From Thalassococcus profundi (GTDB lineage: Bacteria; Pseudomonadota; Alphaproteobacteria; Rhodobacterales; Rhodobacteraceae): a stretch of DNA of 39,340 bases. A program made the translations under genes and the position numbers. Numbering within the stretch: position 1 is the stretch's first letter; the number at the start of each line of letters is the position of its first letter. Positions 31,656 to 39,340 of this stretch are shown piece by piece. The notes below the pieces were generated by a model that saw only the letters and a list, made by a program, of their open reading frames with translations, searched no databases and had not been told where the DNA came from. The DNA lies in NCBI RefSeq assembly GCF_003344785.1, contig NZ_QPMK01000028.1, forward strand, positions 1 through 39,340, in the 5' to 3' direction.

Positions 31656-32846
31656 ATGCAGGACGTGGTCATTACCGGCGCATCGCGCACCGCCATGGGC
31701 GGGTTCCAGGGCATCTTCGGCGACACCTCCGCTGCGCAGCTGGGCGGCGCGGCGATCCGCGCGGCGCTGGCCCAGGCCGGAAAACCCGCCGTCGACGAGC
31801 TGCTGATGGGCTGCGTGCTGCCCGCGGGGCAGGGCCAGGCACCCGCACGGCAGGCCGGTTTCGCCGCGGGACTGGGCGAAGAGGTGCCCGCCACCACCGT
31901 CAACAAGATGTGCGGGTCGGGGATGAAGACGGCGATGATGGCCTGGGACCGTCTGGCATTGGGTGCCGCCGATGTCATCGTCGCGGGTGGCATGGAATCG
32001 ATGAGCCAGGCGCCCTACCTGCTGCCCAAGATGCGGGGCGGCGCGCGGCTGGGCCACGCCCAGGTGATCGACCACATGTTCCTCGACGGGCTCGAGGATG
32101 CCTACGACAGGGGTGAAGGAAACGGGGGCCGCCTCATGGGCACCTTCGCCGAGGACTGCGCCGAGGCCTACCAGTTCACCCGCGAAGCCCAGGACCAGTA
32201 CGCGCTGGCCTCGCTGTCGAACGCGCTCGAGGCCGAACGCGGCGACGCCTTCGCGAACGAGATCACCCCCGTCACCGTGCACGCCCGGACCGGCGAAGAG
32301 GTCATCACCCGCGATGAACAGCCCGGCCGCGCCCGGCCCGAGAAAATCCCGCATCTCAAGCCCGCCTTCCGCAAGGACGGCACGGTGACGGCGGCCAACT
32401 CGTCTTCGATCTCCGACGGCGCCGCCGCCCTGGTCCTCTCGACCCGCGCCGCCGCCGAGGCCGCCGGCCGGACGCCCCGCGCCCGTATCCTCGGACATGC
32501 CGGCCACGCCCAGGCGCCCGGTCTCTTTACCACGGCACCGGTGTACGCGGCACGCAAGCTGCTCGACCGGATCGGCTGGAAGGCGGGCGATGTGGATCTG
32601 TGGGAGGTCAACGAGGCCTTCGCCGTGGTGCCCATGGCGTTCATGAAAGAGATGGGCCTGCCGCGCGACATCGTGAACGTCAACGGCGGCGCCTGCGCGC
32701 TGGGCCATCCCATCGGCGCCTCGGGCGCGCGCATCCTCGTGACGCTGCTCAATGCGCTGGAAACCCGCGGGCTGAAGCGCGGCGTAGCGGCGATCTGCAT
32801 CGGCGGCGGCGAAGGCACCGCCATTGCCATAGAACGCCTTACCTGA
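31656..32846 (+). CDS. Acetyl-CoA acetyltransferase (thiolase)
   Basis: Predicted 396-residue thiolase. Catalytic residues are seen at Cys86 (NKMCGSGMKT), His351 (CALGHPIGASG) and Cys381 (AICIGGGEGTA). GGAGGAG (31641-31647) lies eight bases before the ATG; an upstream GTG overlaps this site and is less likely. The length and the MESMSQAPYLLPK motif fit biosynthetic acetoacetyl-CoA thiolases (PhaA/AtoB type), but a degradative role is not excluded. No reductase or synthase for polyhydroxybutyrate is adjacent. The STAS pair is divergent, 90 bases away. Confidence 0.93.
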   Translation: MQDVVITGASRTAMGGFQGIFGDTSAAQLGGAAIRAALAQAGKPAVDELLMGCVLPAGQGQAPARQAGFAAGLGEEVPATTVNKMCGSGMKTAMMAWDRLALGAADVIVAGGMESMSQAPYLLPKMRGGARLGHAQVIDHMFLDGLEDAYDRGEGNGGRLMGTFAEDCAEAYQFTREAQDQYALASLSNALEAERGDAFANEITPVTVHARTGEEVITRDEQPGRARPEKIPHLKPAFRKDGTVTAANSSSISDGAAALVLSTRAAAEAAGRTPRARILGHAGHAQAPGLFTTAPVYAARKLLDRIGWKAGDVDLWEVNEAFAVVPMAFMKEMGLPRDIVNVNGGACALGHPIGASGARILVTLLNALETRGLKRGVAAICIGGGEGTAIAIERLT

Positions 32847-32895
32847 CCCGCGCGCTCCCGACCAACGCCACAGCCTGCACAGAGAACGCCCGCAG

Positions 32896-32920
32896 CGCCC
32901 CTTCTCTGGGTCTCGATTCC
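32896..32920 (-). repeat. Repeat-like tail, copy F
   Basis: On the minus strand this reads GAATCGAGACCCAGAGAAG followed by GGGCG. It matches copy E (33122-33150), which reads TTATTGAGAACCAGAGAAG, at most positions. It has no strong hairpin directly before it. The stretch 32921-33121 between the two copies shows no gene I can support. Confidence 0.5.
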
Positions 32921-33121
32921 CTTCGCTACTGCTGCCGAGATCGGAACTGCCGCCTGCCGGGTTTCGCGCGGGGCGGCTTTGGCGCAGGTCGAGAATGCCG
33001 ACCGGCGCCATCGGACGCATCTGCACGCCGCAAAGGTCGCACCGGCAACCGTTGAGCGGACCCGCGTCGCCCGGACACAAGAACACCCACAGCCCAACCT
33101 GCGGCGGCCCGCTGCGCGCCG

Positions 33122-33180
33122 CGCCCCCTCTTCTCTGGTTCTCAATAACCATCGGGGAGCGCGAGGGGCTGGCCCCTCGC
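33122..33180 (-). repeat. Hairpin with repeat-like tail, copy E
   Basis: On the minus strand a perfect 9-base hairpin (GCGAGGGGC/GCCCCTCGC, 33161-33169 and 33172-33180) leads to a short spacer and the tail TTATTGAGAACCAGAGAAG. The hairpin is nearly the same as that of copy B, which carries the other tail type. It lies just downstream of the DUF1992 gene on the same strand and may terminate it. Confidence 0.6.
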
Positions 33181-33194
33181 TCCTGCCGCCGCGA

Positions 33195-33524
33195 TCAGAA
33201 CCGGCGCCCGATGCGTTTTTCCCGTGTCATGTTGTGGCGCAGATCGAGGTCGGTTATCCGGGCCATGAGCCGCCGGCGCTCTTCGGGATCGTCGCAGGCC
33301 GCAAAGGCCGCGCGCGCCTCGGCCAGGTCGCGGCGCAGGCGCAGTTCCTCGGGCAGGGCGCCGGATTTGGTCATCATCGCATAGCCGGCGGATTCGACCG
33401 CATCGACAAAGGCGGCGCCGGAGCGCTGCGGCAGCGGCTTGCCCTCGCCCGGCAGACCGCTCAGCCGGCCGTCTTCCAGCGCCTCCTGGATCTGCTGTTC
33501 GACAAAGCGTTCAAATCCCTTCAT
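33195..33524 (-). CDS. DUF1992 (DnaJ homologue subfamily C member 28-like) protein
   Basis: Predicted 109-residue protein covering the DUF1992 domain: the N-terminus KGFERFVEQQIQEALEDGRLSGLPGEGKPLP is the family signature, and the C-terminal half is helical and charged (RLRRDLAEARAAF, RRRLMARITDLDLRHNM). The frame continues upstream, but the ATG at 33524 gives the standard start. No J domain is present in this bacterial form. Molecular function unknown. It is divergent from lolC across about 113 bases. Confidence 0.85.
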   Translation of the reverse strand: MKGFERFVEQQIQEALEDGRLSGLPGEGKPLPQRSGAAFVDAVESAGYAMMTKSGALPEELRLRRDLAEARAAFAACDDPEERRRLMARITDLDLRHNMTREKRIGRRF

Positions 33525-33637
33525 GGGCGCAAGACTATCTGCGCCGCGTTCCGCGTCCAGCGAAAACCGGCGCCCGCCGCTTGACCCCGCGGGCGGGAAA
33601 GGCCAGTTATCCCGCGACCTCTCAGAAAGCCCGCACA

Positions 33638-34916
33638 TTGGCCCGGACACCGCCCCCCTTCGCCCCTTTCGAATGGATGATCGCCTGGCGCTACCTGCGC
33701 GCCCGCCGTGCCGAAGGCGGGGTCAGCGTGATGACCTGGATCAGTCTCATCGGCATCACCCTCGCGGTCTTTGCGCTCATCGCCACGCTGGCGGTGCGCT
33801 CGGGCTTCCGGACCGAATTCGTCGACACGATCCTCGGCGCCAATGCCCATGCGACGGTCTATTACAGCGCGGAAGTCGACGATCAGGGCCGCACACTGCG
33901 GGGCATCGACGATTTCGGCACGCTGACCGAGAGCCTGGCTCAGGTGCCGGGCGTCACCCGCGCGGCGCCTCTGATCCGCGGGCAGGTCATGGGCACCGCC
34001 AATGGCCGCAACGCCGGGGTGGAGACCTACGGCATCCGTGCCGAGGACCTCGCCGGGTTGCCGCGCATCGTCGACCCCGAAGCGGCTTCTGGCGATCTTG
34101 CGCGCTTCGGCGAGGGCATCGCCATCGGCTCGGGTGTCGCGCGCGAACTGGGGGTGAGTGTCGGCGACCAGCTGCGGCTGATTTCTCCGGACGGGGTCAA
34201 GACCGCTTTCGGCACCAGCCCGCGGGTCAAGGCCTACGAGGTGGTCTATATCTTCACCGCCGGGCGCTACGACATCGACCGGACACGCGTCTACATGCCG
34301 TTCTCCGAGGCGCAGCTCTACTTCAACCGCGAAGGCACGGCGGACGAGATCGAGGTCATGGTCGAGGATCCCGACCGCGTCGACCAGATGGCGCTGGCGC
34401 TGATGCAGGCGGGCGGCGACCGGGCGCTGGTCTGGACCTGGCGCGACGCCTCGGGCGGGTTCCTGCGCGCGCTCGAGATCGAGGACAACGTGATGTTCGT
34501 GATCCTGTCGATCCTGGTGCTGATCGCGGCGATGAACATCGTCTCTGGCCTGATCATGCTGGTCAAGAACAAGGGCCGCGACATCGGCATCCTGCGCACC
34601 ATGGGGCTGACCGAAGGATCGGTGCTGCGGGTCTTCTTCATCTGCGGATCCTTCACCGGGCTGATCGGCACTGCCATGGGCGTGATCCTGGGCTGCCTGT
34701 TCGCCATCTACATCGACCCGATCTTTTCCTTCGTGAACTATGTCGCCGGCGGCGGCATCTGGGACCCGAGCATTCGTGGCATCTACGCCTTGCCCGCGCA
34801 GCTGCAGGCCGGCGACGTCCTGTCCGCCGTCGCCCTTTCGCTGGGTCTGTCGTTCATCGTGACGATCTTCCCGGCCCGTCGCGCCGCGCGCATGAACCCG
34901 GTCGAGGCGTTGCGCT

Positions 34917-34924
<8 letters not shown>
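33638..34924 (+). CDS. lolC: Lipoprotein-releasing ABC transporter permease LolC/LolE
   Basis: Predicted 428-residue inner-membrane protein. It has one N-terminal transmembrane helix ([23 protein letters not shown]), a periplasmic MacB-like domain of about 230 residues, and three C-terminal helices forming the FtsX domain, ending [16 protein letters not shown]. With LolD it extracts outer-membrane lipoproteins from the inner membrane and passes them to LolA. The start is uncertain. The TTG at 33638 keeps the conserved [18 protein letters not shown]; other choices are TTG 33581 and ATG 33677. Only one permease gene is present, so it probably acts as a homodimer. lolD overlaps by eight bases. 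Confidence 0.9.
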
Positions 34925-35600
<676 letters not shown>

Positions 35601-35713
35601 CGCCTGCCTGCGTGTCTCGGCGCGCAGTTGCCACGTCGCGGCGCCGGCTCCGAGGCTTCCCCCCGCGTCGGCTTCGTGTCAGGCTCCGGCGTATCGAAGC
35701 TTCCGGAGCCGCC

Positions 35714-36694
35714 ATGCCCCTGCTTTCCGTCGCCCAAATCGAAGAGTTGAGCGCGCAGGCGCTCTCTGGCCACGGCGCCGCCGATTGGGTGGCGGCCGAA
35801 ATGGCCCGCGCCATCGCCTGGGCGGAGGCGCGCGAGAACCGGATCTGCGGACTTTACTACCTCGAAAGCTACTGCCAGCAGTTGCGCACCGGCCGGGTGC
35901 GCGGCGATGCGGAACCGCAGGTCGACCGACCCCGCCCTTCCGAGATCACCGTTCACGCGGGCGACGGCTTTGCGCAGCCGGCCTTTACCCGCGCGCTCGA
36001 CACCGCGGTGGCCGCGGCGCGTGAAACCGGTATCGCCAGCGTCGCCATCCACCACGCCCATACCTGCACGGCGCTGGGCTATTTCACCGAAGCTGCCGCG
36101 CGCGCCGGGGTGGCGGCGCTGGGCATGACCAACGCATCGCCCATCGTGGCGCCGCCCGGCGGGCGGAGCCGGGTGATCGGCACCAATCCGATCTCTTTCG
36201 CCGCCCCGGACGGGCAGGGCGGCGTGGGGATGCTCTTCGACCAATCAACGACCACCGTGGCGCTGGGTCACATCACCATGGCCAGGGCGGCGCGCCGCCC
36301 GATCCCCGAAGGCTGGGCGCTGGATGCGCAGGGCCGCCCGACCACCGACCCCGAGGCGGCCTTGCAAGGCACGCTGACCTCGGCGGGCGGTTACAAGGGC
36401 TGGGGGTTCGGCCTGATGGCGGAACTGCTGGTCACCGGCCTGTGCGGGTCGCTGCCCAGCCGCGCGGTCGCGCCTCTGAAGGCGCCCGAAGGCGCGCCGC
36501 ACCGGCTGGGCCAGTATTTCGTGCTGATCGACCCGCGCCAGTCGAACCAGTTCCAGACCGCGCTGGCCGACCTCGGCGCGGCGGTCACCGCCGAAGAGGG
36601 CACCCGCATTCCGGGCCGCGGAAAGACACCGCTGCAAGAGGTCGAGGTGCCTGCCTCGCTCTACCAGCATTTGACCGATCTGGCCGCAAGGTAA
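35714..36694 (+). CDS. Ldh family (malate/L-lactate dehydrogenase-like) oxidoreductase
   Basis: Predicted 326-residue NAD(P)-dependent enzyme of the Ldh_2 family; GGAG sits six bases before the ATG at 35714. The cofactor region GMTNASPIVAPPGGRSRVIGTNPISFAAP and the late GYKGWGFGLMAELL motif are clear. In most members a catalytic His occurs in an S-H-G motif near residue 45; here the aligned segment reads NRICGLYYLESY, with Cys45 at that place. The substrate could be a 2-oxo acid, ureidoglycolate or a cyclic imine such as piperideine-2-carboxylate. The 113-base gap after lolD shows no promoter I can call. Confidence 0.83.
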   Translation: MPLLSVAQIEELSAQALSGHGAADWVAAEMARAIAWAEARENRICGLYYLESYCQQLRTGRVRGDAEPQVDRPRPSEITVHAGDGFAQPAFTRALDTAVAAARETGIASVAIHHAHTCTALGYFTEAAARAGVAALGMTNASPIVAPPGGRSRVIGTNPISFAAPDGQGGVGMLFDQSTTTVALGHITMARAARRPIPEGWALDAQGRPTTDPEAALQGTLTSAGGYKGWGFGLMAELLVTGLCGSLPSRAVAPLKAPEGAPHRLGQYFVLIDPRQSNQFQTALADLGAAVTAEEGTRIPGRGKTPLQEVEVPASLYQHLTDLAAR

Positions 36695-36768
36695 CGCCGC
36701 TTCACGGGATTGTCGGTTGCCGGAACGTTTCCGGCGCCAGAAGGTTCTGAGCTAAAGGAGATACCGCC

Positions 36769-37428
36769 GTGAGACCGATACCCGCGCCGCTGCGAACCGC
36801 GATCCTGCTGACCGCCGTTGGCCTGACCTTACCGGCACAGGCCGCGCAGGTCGCTTTCGACGACAGCTGGAAGGAGCAGCGGTTTTCGCTGTTCTCGTCG
36901 AACGATTACGGTTTCGACGGCGACACGCTGACGGTCGAATCGGATGGCACGGTGTCGCTGGCCTACAGCCCGCTGCCCGACACACTCTGGTCGGCGACGA
37001 CCGCGGCCTGGGACTGGAGCGTGACGGAATCGGTGCCTGCCAGCGACCTCAGCGTCAAGGGCGGCGACGACCGCAACCTCGCGATGTATTTCGTGTTCCT
37101 GCCCGAAGCCGAGGCCGACGCGCTGCGCGAAGAGTCGGTGCGCAAGCTGCTGACCAACGACGCGGCGCGGGTGCTGGTCTATGTCTGGGGCGGCGATCAC
37201 GTCCGCGGCGACAAGCTCGACAGCCCCTATCTGGGCGACCGCGGCAAGACCATCGTTCTGCGACCTGCGGGCACCGGTAGCGAAACCGAAGCGGTCGACC
37301 TTGCCGCGGATTTCAACGCCGCTTTCGGATCGGACCCCACGGCGCTGGTGGGCGTGGCGGTGTCGGGCGACAGCGACGACACCGAAAGTGCGATCCGCGC
37401 CAGCGTCAGCAACCTGAGCGTCGAGTAG
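36769..37428 (+). CDS. Secreted DUF3047 family protein
   Basis: Predicted 219-residue protein starting at a GTG with AAAGGAG (36754-36760) eight bases before it. A signal peptide (AILLTAVGLTLPAQA, cut likely before AQVAF) directs it to the periplasm. The mature part follows the DUF3047 layout: LWSATTAAWDWSV, a GGDDRNLAMYFVFL strand, VLVYVWGG, and a late GVAVSGDSDDTESAIRASVSNLSV. Function unknown; it resembles a lectin-like beta-sandwich. Its stop is two bases from the convergent transporter gene. Confidence 0.78.
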   Translation: MRPIPAPLRTAILLTAVGLTLPAQAAQVAFDDSWKEQRFSLFSSNDYGFDGDTLTVESDGTVSLAYSPLPDTLWSATTAAWDWSVTESVPASDLSVKGGDDRNLAMYFVFLPEAEADALREESVRKLLTNDAARVLVYVWGGDHVRGDKLDSPYLGDRGKTIVLRPAGTGSETEAVDLAADFNAAFGSDPTALVGVAVSGDSDDTESAIRASVSNLSVE

Positions 37429-37430
37429 CC

Positions 37431-37868
37431 TCAGACCCTTTGCGTCACGTAGACGCCCGCCGCCATCAGCGCGATGCCGATGCTGCGCGACAGGGTCAGC
37501 GGGCTGAGGCGCGCGCCGAAGAGGCCGTAATGGTCGATGGCCGCGGCCGAGATCAGCTGCCCCAGAAGCACGAAGAAGATGGCGTTGCCGATGCCGAACC
37601 TGGGCGCGATGATCGTGACCGTGATGACGTAGAAGGCCACGAACAGCCCGCCGAGGAACAGATGCCGCGGGGCTGTTGCGGCCCGCGTGACCGCCTGCGG
37701 TCCGACAATCAGCAAGAGCAGCGTCGATGCCGCGAGCGCCACGCAAAAGAGAATCGTGGCCGCCGCGATGGGCGATCCGATCCGGGTGCCGAGTGCGGCA
37801 TTCAGCGCCGCCAGGATCGGAATGCCGATCCCGGCCAGCAGCATGGTGACGGCATAAAGCGGCATCAT
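37431..37868 (-). CDS. DMT superfamily transporter, YdcZ type (DUF606)
   Basis: Predicted 145-residue membrane protein with five hydrophobic segments, the half-size form of DMT transporters. The start of the protein (GIGIPILAALNAALGTRIGSPIAAATILFCVA) and FFVLLGQLISAAAIDHYGLFG are the DUF606 signature. Two consecutive ATGs exist; the second (37865) is better spaced from AGAGG. Such half-size proteins probably work as dimers; the substrate is unknown. It converges on the DUF3047 gene with a two-base gap. Confidence 0.85.
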   Translation of the reverse strand: MMPLYAVTMLLAGIGIPILAALNAALGTRIGSPIAAATILFCVALAASTLLLLIVGPQAVTRAATAPRHLFLGGLFVAFYVITVTIIAPRFGIGNAIFFVLLGQLISAAAIDHYGLFGARLSPLTLSRSIGIALMAAGVYVTQRV

Positions 37869-38021
37869 CGCACCTCTGGTTGCTTGCGCGCACTCTTTCC
37901 TCCGGGCTGACCCAGATCAAGGCCAAACCGCGCGGCGCACGGCAATCTTGGTGGCAAATGGGCTTGATCGCCGGCGCCGCCCGCGCGACAGATGGGGCAG
38001 AATTCTTCGAAAGGCCGATCC

Positions 38022-38447
38022 ATGTTTGCACGCATTTCCTTCCTCGCCGCAGGGCTGGCCGCATTGGCCGCCTGCCAACCCACGAGCAGCGACGGAACGA
38101 TGCCGGGGCCTGCCGACGGGCGCGCGCTTTTCATGGACAACTGCGCGGTCTGCCATGGCGCGGATGCCAAGGGCGACGGCCCGATGGCGCGGGCCATGGC
38201 CAAGGCGCCGCCGAACCTGACGCTGATCGCGGTGCGCAACGGCGACCGCTTCCCCCGCGCCCGGGTTCTGTCGACCATCGACGGTTACGCGCGGTCCGAC
38301 CTCGACGGGCCGAACATGCCGGAATTCGGCGAACTGCTGCGCGGCGACCTTGTCCCGGTCGACACCGGCGACGGCATCGCGACCCCGACGCCGCGCAAGC
38401 TGGTGGCGCTGCTGGAATACCTCGAGTCGATCCAGGCCACGCGCTGA
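38022..38447 (+). CDS. Lipoprotein cytochrome c (single heme)
   Basis: Predicted 141-residue protein with GAAAGG (38009-38014) seven bases before the ATG. The lipobox LAAC places a lipid on Cys18. The heme motif is CAVCH (Cys41, Cys44, His45), and Met99 in GPNMPEF is the likely sixth ligand, fitting a class I cytochrome c. It probably carries electrons on the periplasmic side of the membrane, to an oxidase or dehydrogenase not in the window. An upstream in-frame ATG (37992) would spoil the signal. Three bases separate its stop from the convergent TetR gene. Confidence 0.88.
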   Translation: MFARISFLAAGLAALAACQPTSSDGTMPGPADGRALFMDNCAVCHGADAKGDGPMARAMAKAPPNLTLIAVRNGDRFPRARVLSTIDGYARSDLDGPNMPEFGELLRGDLVPVDTGDGIATPTPRKLVALLEYLESIQATR

Positions 38448-38450
38448 CCC

Positions 38451-39038
38451 TCAGGCGGCGACCGCCTTGCGCACCATCTCCCAGTAGACCGTCTCGACCT
38501 CGGCCTGCGACAGCCGTCCTCCGGCGCGGTACCAGGTGTTGACGCCGGTAAGCATCGCGATCAGCGCCAGCGTCGCGATCTTGGTATCGGGCAGGGCAAA
38601 GACGCCGCGGGCATTGCCGTCCTTCAGGATATCCTCGAGCTCGGTCTCGTAACGCCGGCGCAGGTCCTCGATCACCGCGAAATTGCCGGGCTCCAGGTTG
38701 CGCAGTTCCATGTAGGAGACGAACACCGCCTCGGGCCGCGCGAGATGAAAGCGGATGTGGAAGCGGGTGAAGTCCTCGAGTCGGGCCAGCGGCGTCTTCG
38801 GCACCGGCACCGCCGCCCGGGCCTCCAGCAACTCGTCCATGTGGCCGCGCAGCAGCGAAAACAGCAGCGCCTGCTTGTCCGTCGTGTAGTTGTAAAGCGC
38901 CCCTGCCTGCACCCCGACCTCGGCCGCGATCTGCCGCATCGACACGGCGGCATAGCCATGCCGCGCAAAGAGCGCGAGCGCCGCCGCGCGAATGCGCGGG
39001 CCGGTGATGCCGGAATGCGATCCTTGGGTGCGGGCCAT
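38451..39038 (-). CDS. TetR/AcrR family transcriptional regulator
   Basis: Predicted 195-residue repressor. The helix-turn-helix is near residues 15-55 (LALFARHGYAAVSMRQIAAEVGVQAGALYNYTTDKQALLF), followed by a helical ligand domain (TRFHIRFHLARPEAVFVSYMELRNLEPGN). The long open frame continues upstream, but the ATG at 39038 (MARTQGSHSG) gives the normal N-terminus. The 14-base palindrome TGAACGCGCGTTCA lies 15 bases upstream of its start codon, between it and the divergent lipoprotein gene. Such TetR proteins often control acyl-CoA or branched-chain amino-acid degradation; the target is probably to the right of the window. Confidence 0.86.
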   Translation of the reverse strand: MARTQGSHSGITGPRIRAAALALFARHGYAAVSMRQIAAEVGVQAGALYNYTTDKQALLFSLLRGHMDELLEARAAVPVPKTPLARLEDFTRFHIRFHLARPEAVFVSYMELRNLEPGNFAVIEDLRRRYETELEDILKDGNARGVFALPDTKIATLALIAMLTGVNTWYRAGGRLSQAEVETVYWEMVRKAVAA

Positions 39039-39053
39039 CGCGGCAGAGTGAAT

Positions 39054-39067
39054 TGAACGCGCGTTCA
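39054..39067. promoter_or_regulatory. TetR-type operator palindrome
   Basis: TGAACGCGCGTTCA is a perfect 14-base palindrome in the divergent gap between the TetR gene (start 39038) and the lipoprotein gene (start 39136). Position and symmetry fit autoregulation by this TetR and control of the rightward genes. Confidence 0.65.
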
Positions 39068-39135
39068 GATCAACCCGCATGCTTGCCCTGTGCGGCGGAC
39101 TGCGGCATGAGAGAAACAGCAACCGATGGATGCCC

Positions 39136-39340
39136 ATGCGATTTCTGCCTGCCCTGCTGCTGTGCCTGAGTGCCTGCGCCGAGTTCCCCGAGCTTGATGC
39201 GACCGCGACGCCCGGCGTCGCCACCGCTGCCTATCCGCAACTTCTGCCGCTCGAGACCTTGCTGGACGGCCCGGCGCCGCGCGCCACGCCCGACCTGCGC
39301 GCGGGCGTCGAGGGCCGCGCGGCGTCACTGCGGGCGCGGG
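39136..39340 (+). CDS. Predicted lipoprotein, 5' part only
   Basis: Open from an ATG to the window edge, 68 codons, with no stop reached. The start MRFLPALLLCLSAC is a lipoprotein signal with lipobox LSAC (Cys14). The mature part visible so far (AEFPELDATATPGVATAAYP, LLPLETLLDG) is Pro/Ala-rich and resembles small lipoproteins I recall ahead of acyl-CoA dehydrogenase clusters in this order, but I cannot confirm a family. It is divergent from the TetR gene, with the palindrome between them. Confidence 0.65.
   Translation, partial: MRFLPALLLCLSACAEFPELDATATPGVATAAYPQLLPLETLLDGPAPRATPDLRAGVEGRAASLRAR

Noticed and set aside
31632-33152. Long minus-strand frame across the thiolase and the following gap
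   Set aside because: The thiolase on the plus strand has all catalytic residues. The antisense frame has no recognisable domain and is a by-product of GC-rich third positions.

Overview
The window is GC-rich alphaproteobacterial chromosome, most likely from the Rhodobacterales (roseobacter group). The main evidence is gene content: a glutathione-dependent formaldehyde pathway, an Irr-box-controlled mbfA, a DUF6478 protein, a PotFGHI polyamine operon beside a GntR regulator, and a dispersed hairpin-plus-tail intergenic repeat (tail GTTTATYGGCAAGATGAAG) that I recall from this family. There are no phage genes, insertion sequences, tRNA or rRNA genes, or CRISPR arrays. It reads as ordinary chromosomal backbone with some unusual regulatory DNA.

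Left part (1-11150). The window opens inside the class III alcohol dehydrogenase gene. After a terminator and the first repeat copy come a GNAT acetyltransferase and a NYN/OST-HTH protein. Next is a B12-binding-domain regulator resembling PpaA/AerR, with a near-perfect TGT-N12-ACA palindrome upstream. A small exported peptide and a TetR regulator sit on the minus strand behind paired TetR-type operators. The divergent gene is the iron exporter mbfA, with a perfect Irr-type box. An AEC transporter, S-formylglutathione hydrolase (the partner of the first gene), a YaiI-like protein, a HAD phosphatase and an ornithine-cyclodeaminase-like protein follow, then a convergent MFS transporter and a divergent zapE.

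Middle part (11150-21150). A possible free-standing small RNA lies on the minus strand behind zapE. It has a promoter, local hairpins and a strong intrinsic terminator. The minus-strand genes beyond it are a LysM protein, a rhodanese-like protein without its catalytic cysteine, folC, accD and a CPBP-family membrane protease. Running the other way are ilvD with a lipoprotein gene immediately downstream, DUF6478 with a small partner, and a DMT transporter.

Polyamine block (21150-30490). The minus-strand operon potF-potG-potH-potI ends in an FAD oxidoreductase translationally coupled to potI. Divergent from it are a GntR/FCD regulator and a putrescine/spermidine-type aminotransferase, followed by a convergent gamma-glutamyltransferase-like gene. 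A TTTGATCA element occurs in both the potF and the aminotransferase promoter regions, which suggests one regulon for uptake and breakdown.

Right part (30490-39340). There is a STAS/HATPase partner-switching pair, an acetyl-CoA acetyltransferase, and a 348-base non-coding stretch carrying two more repeat-like tails. Then come a DUF1992 protein, lolC-lolD, an Ldh-family oxidoreductase, a DUF3047 secreted protein, a YdcZ-type transporter, a lipoprotein cytochrome c and a second TetR with its own palindrome. The window ends in a lipoprotein gene cut by the edge. Many neighbouring genes overlap by 1-8 bases, so the region is compact and most regulatory information sits in a few short intergenic gaps.
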